DNA of 64,000 bases from Brachypodium distachyon (lineage: Eukaryota; Streptophyta; Magnoliopsida; Poales; Poaceae): the NCBI RefSeq assembly GCF_000005505.3, contig NC_016131.3, positions 61,055,355 to 61,119,354 on the forward strand. The letters run 5' to 3'. The notes under the pieces are model-generated. The model saw only the letters and a program-made list of their open reading frames with translations, searched no databases and was not told the DNA's origin. The position numbers and the translations under genes were made by a program. This document shows, one piece after another, positions 54,446-64,000 of the stretch. Within the stretch, counting starts at the first letter, position 1. Each line of letters starts with the position of its first letter.

Positions 54446-55939
54446 CTGAAATGTCATTATAAGAAACTGGTGATGATTACATTACTGCATGTATACTTTG
54501 CAACATGCTACAGGGCATACTTTTTAGAGGATTCAATAAAACAGGAGAGGGGGCGGGGGGGGGGGGGGGGGGGGGAGAAAAGGGTCAGCATCGGTGAACG
54601 GTCAGCGATGGGTAAACTGTGTGTTTATAGTAGCAGAAAAGAGATGTGAAGCGTTTTTCAAATTAGAGTGGATTTCATTTTTTTTTACTTTCGATTCCGT
54701 GACATATCTATTTCATTTAACATAATTTCTAAAAAATTACCGAATTTAAGTAAACTTGTGACACAAATAATCCTATAGTATTTTCTTCAAATTATGACAG
54801 GTCAGACCTACATGTCAGTTACCCCTTTCGAAAAAAAATATAGCTTGAGTTAATGATCTGTTGCCGTCTCGTGCCCCCGGCCATACGGCCATACGGGTGA
54901 TTGGTCGATCACTATGATCAAGTCGCACACGTACGTACGTACTCACTACTCATCCCAGACCACAGCTTAAGTCAAACTGACAATCAGCGTGATCAAAGCC
55001 AAGATTATGACACGGTTTATCCGTTATCCTTTTAGCGGTAGAGTACATTATATGTGTGCTATGTGTGCGCGCGCGCTGTGAGACCCGGTGCTGGACCAGA
55101 TCACTCCCGATTTCTAGATCTTCGATTTAAACGCAAATGAAAAATATAAATATATAATCCTACTGCTCACTGATTAATTCGCTGCAAATCCAACGGATGA
55201 GGACGTACTCGGTCTAGCATCGGGCCGCATAGGAATTTTTTGCGGGACAGAGGGATGATGCCGTGGGCCGCCGCGCGCCAGACCCCCCGATCCGCCACTG
55301 ACGTCCACCGAATATGAATTCGACGCGCAAGTTTTGCTCATGAAAAGCTAATGGTTTATTTTTTTTTATTTTTTACTGGATATAATATATACCAAGTTCT
55401 ACACCTTGCGTAGTGCACCGTGCCGTCCCGCGTGCTCCCCTCATATATCGGAGTCAGATATCGTCGCACCGCCGATGACCACACGTCAGTCTCCTTTTAG
55501 TCATGCACGTGCCAAGCTACGAACACGTCCAAAATGGTATATACTCCTTGGAGCATTCTGCAGCCAAGAGGCAAGAGCAGACTTTCAGTACGTCGTCCTT
55601 CGATGGTAACACAATACCAACTGAAGTGGGGTCTGGCATGGTTTTTCGAACCATCCGAGATCTTTCTGTGATCAAAACATTTATATGGCATGCACGTTGG
55701 ACATATGCAGGGCAGCACTTTATTTATTCCAAATACAAGCAACATTATTCCGCCGTCTCTAGAAACAACCCCATTTACAGAAACAATTCCGTGCTTTGAG
55801 AAATTGACCAAAGCAAACAACCAAAACACATGCAACACCAATGAATCAATCCATAAGAAAACAGCGAAACAAATTACCGGATTACAACAATGACACGCTT
55901 GCAGAAGCTCATGGATGCATGACCCTTCACTCCTGAGAT
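54446..55939. other. Spacer and 3' flank of peroxidase copy 2
   Basis: Includes a G run (54555-54575), a TACGTACGTACG tract near 54930 and a GCGCGCGCGC tract near 55066. No gene seen. 55700-55939 is the likely 3' UTR of the peroxidase gene. Confidence 0.45.
54555..54575. repeat. Poly-G tract
   Basis: About 21 consecutive G residues on the plus strand, directly after GAGAGGGGGC. Confidence 0.9.
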
Positions 55940-57041
55940 TTAGTAGTAGTTGATGGCCCTGCAGTTCTTCCTGATCTGGCCCTGGAAGCCGGTCTTGACC
56001 TCGATGCTGGCCATCTTGACCATGGAGGTCTTGAACCTGTCCTCCCACCACCCGGGGATGTTGGCGTTGTCCATCACCATCCTCACCGTCTCCTCCGATG
56101 TCAGCAGCGCCGCGTCGGAACTAAACAACACCGTGTGCGACAACACGTTCTTGTAGTACTGCCTGTCCAGCGCGTCAGGCGTCACCACGTCCTGCATCAC
56201 CACGGCGTCGTTGCCCCCCGCCGTTGCGTCGGCGGGGCACTGGCCCCGCAGGAACGCCGCGAAGCCGGAGCCGATGTCGGAGGCCGGGCTGAGGAGGCGG
56301 TCGGGGACGAAGGACGAGCAGTGTGACCGGCCCACGGTGTGTGCCCCCGAGAGGATGACCAGGTCCTCCGTGTTGAGCCCCTTGACCACGAAGCTGTCCA
56401 CGAGCTCGGCCAGTGTGGAGGTGGGCGGGACGAGGAACTTGAGCGGCTCCGAGGCGTTGGAGTAGGTGCCGTCGCGGCGGCCGCCCGGCATGGTGAAGTC
56501 CGCCTTGCCACCACTGAGGACGCAGGACGCGTCGCGGGCCGCGAAGGCCAGGATGTCGGCGCAGGAGACCACGCCTGGGCAGGCCGCCTCCACGGCGTCC
56601 TTGATGGCGTCGATCAGCTCGAAGCCACGCAGGGTTGGGTCGTTGGGCGGGCTCGTCTTCTCCGGCGTCGGGCTGAACGGGGTCGCGTCCAGCAAGATGG
56701 AAGCGTCACAGCCCTGGAAATCATGCATGCATCCAGCAAACAGTTCAGTCAAGTGTAATGGCTAGAACCTACTGATGAATGTCTTTAAATCTGAAAAGGC
56801 CGGCTAATGAATTGAATCATACCTCGACGAAGCAGTCGTGGAAGAGCATGCGGATGAGGGCGGCGCCATTGCCGGGGTTCTGGGCGATGGCGTTCGCGAC
56901 GACGCCCTTCACGACGGCCTCGGCCTGGGGGCACTTGTCGTGGTAGAAACCTACCTCTAGCGGCCAGTAGGGGCTGGCCTGGCACCCCACGGCGAGGAGC
57001 AGCAAGGCACATGCAACCAAGACGGCCACCTTTGCTGCCAT
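55940..57041 (-). CDS. Class III secretory peroxidase (tandem copy 2)
   Basis: Two exons, 57041-56823 and 56713-55940, 330 residues, with intron 56714-56822 after FHDCFVE as in copy 1. Signal peptide VAVLVACALLLLAVGCQAS. Distal R64 and H68 are in IRMLFHDCF; the haem-ligand H198 is in SGAHTVGRSHCSSF. GCDASILLD, CPGVVSCADILAFAARD and DNANIPGWWEDRFKTSMVKM are shared with copy 1 almost residue for residue. It lacks the short Pro-rich N-terminal insert of copy 1 (YEPPSPGKCG). The two genes are a tandem duplication; both look functional. Substrate and tissue cannot be told from sequence. Confidence 0.94.
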
Positions 57042-57137
57042 TTTTGGAGCTATAGCTAGTTAATTTGAGACTTTGAGTGAAGATGGGAAGACAAGTGTGA
57101 AGGTGTGGTCTGCTGCTATAGCTCGAGCAGGACGCTA

Positions 57138-57145
57138 CTTATATA
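57138..57145 (-). promoter_or_regulatory. TATA box, peroxidase copy 2
   Basis: TATATAAG on the minus strand, about 97 bp before the start codon at 57041. Confidence 0.65.
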
Positions 57146-58059
57146 GGATGGGAATTAGAAGACCTGGCCTTACGTGCATATTTCGCATGCCTATCTCCCA
57201 TGTGCTTAAAAATCAACAATGATTTGTTTGGATCTTTTCCTTTGTTGGAACGTTGCTACGCAAGGTAGTTAAGTTGCCACCAATCTCTACTCTCTAAATC
57301 AATTCGCTATCTCCGCTAGTGGCACAGAAAATTAATAAAAGAGCTTTGAGATGATATGATACACAAATCTGGTAACTAACAGAGGCTGCACTAACCCTGA
57401 TGGTTACATGGGGGTTGACTCGACTGATGCATGTATGAACGAACGGGCCGGGCCGGGTCGCATAAGCTAGAGCTACCCATTTTCTACTAGAGTTTGCTCA
57501 TTCGAATTGATATAGCTAGGTAATCACCTCCATGTTTTCTTCGTCATTGAAGTTTTGTACAGTAGTATAATCCTCCAGTTGCAGATGGAGACGCAAGTTT
57601 TTCCGGTCGTTGAGAGGTCAGGCGAGGTAAGAACGTTTCATTTGACGTTGAGTGTTCCGTGTTCCCTCTTCGGATCCGCTCAGGCCTCTTGCCAGAATTT
57701 AATGAATATTCTACCTGCGGTGTGAGAAATTTCCTGCGAGGCCACTTCTTTTGTAAGAGCACGCGGAAATTAACAAATAATAATTCTTTGGTAACAGGGA
57801 GCATTAGCTTTTAGCAGGTGAGACGTTCATTCGCTCAGAAAGCGTCACATATACACTTTGCGTCGTCTCTTTGACCAAATCATTTGTCACTCGTTTTGAG
57901 TTAGCTGAGACGTTTAACGTTAGCTAGCCTGAGGCGCTTTGTTGGTTCGTATTATTATGTGGGCTGCGCCGCCTCGCGTGTGAGCCGACAGTACGTAGCC
58001 TATGGTATACGGGAGTCGGAACATCACATAACGTCAGCACTCCCTGACCGTGATATATA
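57146..58059. other. Upstream flank of peroxidase copy 2
   Basis: No gene. A reverse-strand open frame at 57544-57804 has no family resemblance. Distal promoter elements of the peroxidase may lie here but cannot be named. Confidence 0.4.
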
Positions 58060-58172
58060 CTCACTCGGTCTCATACCGAGTGATTCAAATTTGTCCAAAT
58101 ATGAATGTATCTATTACCAAAAAAACGTCTAGATACATTTAATATTTCGTCATTAATATGGGACGAAGAGAG
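58060..58172. mobile_element. Stowaway MITE
   Basis: 113 bp, starting CTCACTCGGTCTCATACCGA and ending TTAATATGGGACGAAGAGAG, flanked by TA at 58058-58059 and 58173-58174. It has the core CAAATTTGTCCAAATATGAA and CGTCTAGATACATTTAATAT of the family. Confidence 0.87.
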
Positions 58173-58559
58173 TACTTTTTGAACGAATTCGGGAGGGAGA
58201 CTCCTGCCTAATTTTAAATTAACAGGAGCCAGAGGCTCAGGGTTTTTGGGTAGAACAGAAACTAAAAAGGAACGGAAAAGGAAAAACAGAAGGGGGAGGG
58301 GGGAGGGGGGGGAGGTAGGCCAATCTTCAATCAAGCGGCAGACCGCCTACTTATCCTTGTTCCTCAGACAACAAGACCGGAGCTTAAGCGTCTCACAGCA
58401 TTGTCTACCGACCACGACGGGAGGAATATTGCCAGTAGCAGAGTTAGAACAAAAGTTTAGAGTCGGACAAGTGGGATTTTGTAGGATTTTTCCTCTATAA
58501 GAGATTGTCTTTTTGAGCTTTTATGCATTATATATAAAATATTTATACATGAGACTAAA

Positions 58560-58610
58560 TTTTTAGGGTGGGGCATGCCCCACCGTGCCACCCACCTGGC
58601 TCCGCCACTG
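58560..58610. mobile_element. Transposon end, CAGTGGCGGAGCCAGG type
   Basis: Reverse-complemented, the segment starts CAGTGGCGGAGCCAGGTGGG and runs into GGGGCATGCCCC. CAGTGGCGGA-type termini are widespread ends of grass DNA transposons. Only one terminus was found. Confidence 0.45.
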
Positions 58611-58990
58611 AATATTGCAATCATCGAACACCTTTCAATTTCTAGCAATCCAGGTATTTCAGAAAATAGCAACCATAACCAATTCCTAGGCATCCTTCTT
58701 ATCGGACAAAAAGGCAATCTTCCCGAAAGCGAACAAATCATTCAGCGTCTGAATATTTGAGACATTCAGACCTAGTAACTAGAAAATCGAAGCCGACATG
58801 AGGCAGATTTGACTTTGCTTAATGGGCATGCCTAACTCGGCCCAACAAACAGAGGGTGGGCAAAGACTCAAGAAGGTGTCCGACCACAGAAGAAGTTGTG
58901 ACTTTGGCAATGCCCATGTTGAGAGGCTTGTGTTTCGTGAGAGCAACGCGTGTGTGTTGGTGATCCCGTCGGCTGACAAGCAAATGGAGG
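58611..58990 (-). pseudogene. LINE-like coding remnant
   Basis: The minus strand in one frame gives NDLFAFGKIAFLSDKKDA, a stop, then ELVMVAIF, a stop, and NTWIARN, a stop, KVFDD. The last part fits the W-IW--RN--VF motif that follows the zf-RVT domain of plant LINEs, with stops where tryptophan or other residues would be. Heavily decayed. Confidence 0.35.
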
Positions 58991-60280
58991 CAAGGATTTA
59001 CCCAGGCTCAGGACCCTCGAAAGGTAATACCCCTACGTCCTGCTCGTCTGATGTAGTATTGATGGAGATATTACAAGTGAAACGGAAACCTTGCCCCTGT
59101 ATGGGTTTGATGAATGATGACAACGTGGTTGAGGAACTAATGAATTACACGGACTATTTCAGGTTTTAGTTCCTCAGGAGATTTGGTTTAACCAGCATCA
59201 GTGACCCCTCAAAATTGAAGTACATGTACTCGCTTGAAGTATGAAGGACTCCGTGAAGAACAATGAAGCGTTGGCATTCTTCACAGGTTTTTCCGTAGCT
59301 TTTGTCTTCATTTGAGTATAGGCAAGCCATACTATTTAGGGGGCTTTGAAATGTGAAGCCGGTTAGTGTAAACCATATTCTTCATGTTCAGTTTAGGCGA
59401 AAGCTGTTTTTGGTGTGAGTGTTTTTCTTCAGGGTGAAAAATGAAGCATATCAAGATCCACAGAATCTTCCGTCGTGAAGTCTTCACTCCGAATTAAAAT
59501 GTGTTTGAAAACCGTTTGTCGCGTTGTGCTTTGATCACGTACGCTTTTCGTTGTGACTCAGCGGAGTAAAGTATGAGATGGAGTCTGAGTGAGCACTTTA
59601 TTCAACAGGTGACAACGGCTAGCTCTACAAGGCCGAGACTTTATAAGTCGACCCAACCCCGGACAGAATCGGTGGTGATCCCTAGGAAAATGTTTTGAAG
59701 AACAACAGAAGAAAATCCTTAAAGCTGAACTGAGCATGAAGAATGGGATACCTCTCTAGCCGGGCACATGAAGCTTATTACTCTTGGTGATTGGCATCAC
59801 CTATACAGCTAGGAGTCAGTGTTGAAGAGCAATCGAACCTTGTGATTCGCCATCAACCAGTCCGTGAAGGTTTGGAGATCGCCTCAAAATCAACATGAGC
59901 AATTGGGCGAGACTTTGGTCTTAGGTAGGAGGATTGGGTGGACTCGTGTGTCCGCGAGTCTTGTGTGACTCAGCCCCCTCAACGAAGACGTAGGATCGTG
60001 CCAACTATCTGAACTTCGGGAAACAAACAACCGTGTCTTCGTCTCCCTTGTGATTTTGTTCTTCACTTGTGTTCCCCAGCTACTTATGTTATCTTGTTGC
60101 TATTCTCGTTGCTATAACTGCTGTTGTGTAACTCTGAGTTTTGCATTCTTCATGCACCTCTGAATTTAGTCTATAACTTGTTAAGATTATATTCTCTGTT
60201 AATTGAAGATCTGGGACCGTCTTCAGTCTTCAAAAGTTGAAGAATCTAAAAACTGGTCACATTCCCCCCCTCCCTCCTCT
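58991..60280. mobile_element. LTR-retrotransposon-like sequence (uncertain, Copia-like)
   Basis: Long stretch rich in CTTCA/GAAG words. ACTATCTGAACTTCGGGAAA followed by CAAACAACCGTGTCTTCGTC, and a later T/C-rich passage to ACATTCCCCCCCTCCCTCC (about 60260-60280), are laid out like the LTR-to-leader part of grass Copia elements. No gag, protease or integrase seen and no LTR pair found. Confidence 0.35.
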
Positions 60281-60800
60281 GTGAGATGCTCGATATTTCA
60301 ACAAGGTTGTCGCGGAGGCTAGGGTGCGCAGATGAGATCTGGCGTGAGGTGTATGAGATTGAGCCACTATGAGAGATTGGATGTCCTCCCCGGTGCCCCC
60401 TCCTAGTCCTTTATATATAAGGCTAGGTCTCAGGATACCGAATCATGGTAGGTTACAAGTTGTGTTTAAACACTAAGTCAGTTTCCTTATCTGTTCTTGT
60501 CTTGAGCCACAAGTTCAAGTACCCAGGCTTCTGGTAATGTAGTGGACTTCTGGATGGACCTCCAACCGGGCCGTAGTGGGTATCCTTAAGGTAAGGACCT
60601 GATTGTTCATAACCATGTCAACCACGACAAAGGGTTCCGCGATGATTTGGAATAGCAACCAAGGCAACACCAAGATATTTTCAGGACATGCTAGTCTTTT
60701 AAAAGGAACATGCAAGGCAACATACTGTGTTGCATTTGTAACCAAGTGCACACAATTCTAACATATTTTCTATGAAAGCCAACTTGTTTAGTGTGGGGAT
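60281..60800. mobile_element. LTR-like fragment
   Basis: CCTCCTAGTCCTTTATATATAAGGCTAGG (about 60399-60427), then GGATACCGAATCATGG and GGGCCGTAGTGGGTATCC, are reminiscent of promoter and downstream blocks of grass LTRs. Boundaries unknown. Confidence 0.35.
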
Positions 60801-61480
60801 CGGCACTTTTAGTTTACCACCAACTTATAACGATTATCAATTTGGTTGGGAATATAAAGGTTGACGGCCTTATGAGTGCCACATGAGGAAAATCTTTGTT
60901 AGGGTCATTGCCGTGTCTTATTCTATATCGCTACGCCCAATGGTATATATTGTTTTCCACAAAAAGAAAATATTTGAAACTTTGGAGGTTACAATGCTAA
61001 AAAAGACCAGCGCCAGTCAGTGGAATGTAGAGTCACTAATGAACGAGCGGGCGATGATGATCACTTCTACCGATGGCCATTGGATCATCCATCAGTGGAT
61101 GTGTGGCCCGAGCCCCATTTTAGTTGACGACCACCTCCAATGACGGGAAGCTAAGGTGCTCGTCAATACTTCACTTTCATCGACGACGATTTAAACATAC
61201 TTTATGTCTCCCGGGGTGGCGTGATATGGAATGTGTGGACAAGGATTTACGATGTTTTTCTAACCGTTCTAATACCATATAGAAAAATAGGTTAAATTCT
61301 AGTTTTTTTTCTGATATTTGATTTGACCCTCTTGGAGTATATATGGAGTTCTTGAAGTACAAACTAACTATATTGATTTTAATATGTTTTTATCTTGATC
61401 TGACTATTTCTATCTTTATTAAACACAAATGTGCTTCTAACACGCTGCTTCTTTTTTTTTTTAGAATATTCTAGCATGCT
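60801..61480. other. Spacer
   Basis: The open frame at 60883-61143 has no family resemblance. AT-rich on both sides. Confidence 0.35.
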
Positions 61481-62160
61481 GCTGGACAGAAATCAGCTAT
61501 CACTGCGAGGCTCCAGTCCACGCCCCCTCCGATCCACGCAGCAGACGCTCGAAGCCTCAACCGAGCTTTTGCGCTCGGACCGCGATACGTAAAGGCCCAA
61601 CCTAGTCAGCCTTTTGGGCTCCTTTGGTGTCCGCGCTGCCTGACGATCCCAAAACTCACATACAGCCCAACCCAATGTTCAGACATATCCAGGTCTCTAT
61701 CTTGTACAGCCCATCTTCCATCTCTTTATTCTCCAGCTCCAGCATACACACGAAGGGTCAAGCCAGCAGAACTCACAAGCAGCCATAGCGATTAGGGATT
61801 GCGGCCGCCTCGTCCTGCGTCCTGCCGACCTCCGGCCGCCGCGCGCTCACAACTTTTCCTCTCGCCGAGAGGCTCTCGGCCGCCATGCACCGATCCACCG
61901 CCCGCAGCAGAAGTTCCCTCCGTCCATCCCCATCGCAGGCCCCGCCTTGCGCGAAGCTGCAGCATCTCCGGCCAGCCGCCCACAGCGACGTCCTCTTCCT
62001 CTCCATGAGCGCAATGGTGCCTTCTTCCTCCCCTGTGCTGACATGCGGCAGCACCGTCCTGCTACTGCCGCGTCCTCCTGCAGCTTTGATCTGCCGCCGC
62101 TGGACTACAATGTCAGGCTGCAAGTGGGCCGGGGCGGGTTGGCCCTCTAGCTGCTGAACC
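61481..62160. other. GC-rich island of unknown nature
   Basis: 61480-62160 is strongly GC-rich with overlapping frames on both strands (such as 61773-62123 minus and 61885-62157 plus). Translations are Ala/Arg/Ser/Pro-rich, and none has a domain I recognise. It could be the first exon and promoter of a lost gene or transposon cargo. Confidence 0.3.
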
Positions 62161-63540
62161 GCCGACCCTGCTGAAACATTCGAGGGGCAAAAGGGTCGAC
62201 CGAGACCTCAATCGACAGGGCAAGGGAGAACCTAAAACAATAGGCATGTATGTAACAAATAATTTCTCAGATATATGTCCGGCCGGCCGTCCATCTTAGC
62301 TAGTCATCTACAGAACTACGAGTCTTTGAACCCATCAATTGGCTACAAATGGTTGGATCTGGAGAAGCCAACATGATATGCTAGAAAGAATATAGAATAA
62401 TTTGTGACACTGTATTTAATCGCCTCAACCTTACACCAATGTCTTAACTAAAAGTGTAATTCATCAGTCATCCATGTTTGATGTCTAATTCTTTCTTATG
62501 CTACTCTTTTCCCTTTTGAGAATTCAGAAAATTATGTAGAGCACGTGAGCTGGATTAGAATGGGTGTTAGGACAAGGAAGTGGACCTGCTTCCAACAGAG
62601 ACCTGAAGGTTCATCAGGATAAGGAAGTGAACCTGCTAATGCCTACAGACCTAAACCATGGAATCTAACTCCTTTTTTTGAGTGAATCTTAAAAATCTTA
62701 GGCCATTGTATGGCAAACACGGCGACATCTGGTTCCCTCAAAATAACACGGCGACGTCTGATTATGCCAAAGTTTAGACAATTCCAAACATGGTGAGACA
62801 CTGACAGGAGAGAAGAATAGATCACCAAAGCTTTGGAACTAGCATGCATGTTTAGCACCTCATGGAATCACTACTGAAACTTATCCAAGCAATCAACACT
62901 TCTGACGTAATACTGAAATTTAAGATCCATCTAGTGACTTGAAATCAAAATATCAAACCGTTTCAGTTAGCTGGATTCCCATATGTCATCCACTAATTAA
63001 TCCATCTTGCAGATACAGAATATGTAGTGAATCATGTAAACAGCAAGACCAAAATATAGCCCCAAAATAAAGGACTAGAAAATCACTTGCTAAAAAGTTC
63101 TTCTATTTTCTACAAGACCAAATCCATAGACTAAATAGATATGAGGCTAATCAAGTACATAAACAATCAAAATTAAAGGATTGAACAGTTTTAGGTTAGA
63201 TTTGGAGCGGTTTTAGGCCTGTCTTGGGACTTTTGGTCGTTGCTATAGCGTCTGATCTTTAGATATGCTATAGTGACGAAATAGTGCGCTATTTAAAACC
63301 ATGGTAAACAGTACGGGCAAGAACAAACTAAAGTGCAGCAAACCTTCAAGGATCATCAGCTAGCTGCAAACTGGGTTTATGTCTTCACAGGACACAGATA
63401 AAAATTGGATGTTATAGGGAGTTTCCGACATCCGTGACTGATCAAACACATGTTTTTCTAACAAATACTTACCAACGGATGAACATTTTCATTCATGCAT
63501 GGTAAGATTCAGAGTATTGTGCTGAATGGAATCACATGCA
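62161..63540. other. AT-rich spacer
   Basis: No gene. A short internal duplication (AGGACAAGGAAGTGGACCTG at about 62571 and AGGATAAGGAAGTGAACCTG at about 62617) is the only structure noticed. Confidence 0.45.
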
Positions 63541-63548
63541 AAGAAACT

Positions 63549-63660
63549 AACGGGTCTGGGACCTTCCCCCCTTTAGCTCGATTTCGACTCGAGTTTTTAG
63601 TTGAAAGGGTCGAGTGCTTCACCTTGCTGGGTCCCTCGGGGGAAGCTTCTTCTTCCGGTC
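63549..63660 (+). repeat. Repeated module, copy 1 (partner 63886-64000)
   Basis: ACGGGTCTGGGACCTTCCCC, TTTCGACTCGAGTTTTTAGT, TGAAAGGGTCGAGTGCTTCA and CTTGCTGGGTCC through AGCTTCTTCTTC recur in the same order at 63886-64000, about 80% alike by eye. Confidence 0.75.
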
Positions 63661-63885
63661 CCAAGCTGAAAATAAAACACAAGTGTGAAGGTGTGTCACT
63701 CATGGGCCGTTGAAATTAAATCATAATGTTCTTTCCTCCTTGATAACCAATCTGCTATGTTCGCTGATTACCAATCTACTATTTTCTCTTATAACCGGGG
63801 GGTAAGATATATGCAAGCCAAAGCACATGGTTGACCATATAAAAAAGGATATGCAAAGGCCAAATGCTTTAACTCGCCGACCACA

Positions 63886-64000
63886 CGGGTCTGGGGTCCT
63901 TCCCCTCTAGGTTGCTTTCGACAAGCTCGAGTTTTCAGTTGAAAGTTTCGAGTTCTTCACCTTGATTGGTCCTTGGGGTGCATCTTCTTCTTCTTGAGCT
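63886..64000 (+). repeat. Repeated module, copy 2, cut by the window end
   Basis: ACGGGTCTGGGGTCCTTCCC, TTTCGACAAGCTCGAGTTTT, GTTGAAAGTTTCGAGTTCTT and CACCTTGATTGGTCCTTGGG. It starts 337 bp after copy 1, and its end is beyond the window. Confidence 0.75.

Noticed and set aside
55497..56051. 184-residue minus-strand frame at the 3' end of peroxidase copy 2
   Set aside because: Out of frame with the peroxidase exon and made of UTR sequence.
1..64000. CRISPR arrays, operons, ribosome-binding sites or phage genes
   Set aside because: The sequence is plant nuclear DNA with introns and TATA promoters; no regularly spaced direct repeats of the CRISPR type are present.

Overview
The window is nuclear DNA of a grass, most likely a Pooideae with a compact genome (Brachypodium-like). 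Three things point there: GC-rich intronless or first-exon coding sequence set in AT-rich spacers, many Stowaway MITEs with CTCCCTCC ends and TA target sites plus an Au-type SINE, and protein families typical of cereals. Gene density is about one intact gene per 6-7 kb. I reconstructed ten protein-coding genes, most of them spliced, plus several pseudogene or transposon-borne coding fragments. I see no tRNA, rRNA or CRISPR array. All splice models come from reading GT/AG sites and frame continuity by eye.

Layout. 1-8 kb: a two-exon LTI6/RCI2 (PMP3) gene, then a Harbinger-type element with TTA target duplications, a long inverted-repeat element filled with a degenerate TGGTAACT array, a second TIR element with GC-rich cargo, and a solo LTR with a 5-bp target duplication. 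8-15 kb: AT-rich spacer with MITEs, a LINE fragment and a cluster of local duplications that runs up to the 3' side of a DMP (DUF679) gene. 16-19 kb: MITEs and an Au SINE. 19-25 kb: a GeBP-type transcription factor convergent with an NYN-domain (MARF1-like) gene, for which I found a third exon and three internal protein repeats. 26-31 kb: a complete six-exon pyruvate dehydrogenase kinase gene. 31-39 kb: a Gypsy remnant and a decayed PPR-like sequence.

39-48 kb is a gene cluster: a ten-exon NPSN-type Qb-SNARE, an intronless PPR gene convergent with it, and a NAC gene head-to-head with the PPR gene across 293 bp. The NAC gene has frame breaks after its DNA-binding domain. 49-57 kb: two class III peroxidase genes, same strand, same single-intron structure and second exons of identical length (774 nt), so a tandem pair; the spacer between them holds a Stowaway MITE and a DnaJ-X-like fragment. 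57-64 kb: mostly transposon remains (MITE, LINE-like and LTR-like sequence), ending in a repeated module that runs off the window.

The genes do not form one pathway. They cover membrane and stress proteins (LTI6, DMP), RNA metabolism (NYN protein, PPR), control of carbon entry to the TCA cycle (PDK), membrane fusion (NPSN), transcription (GeBP, NAC) and cell-wall or peroxide chemistry (peroxidases).
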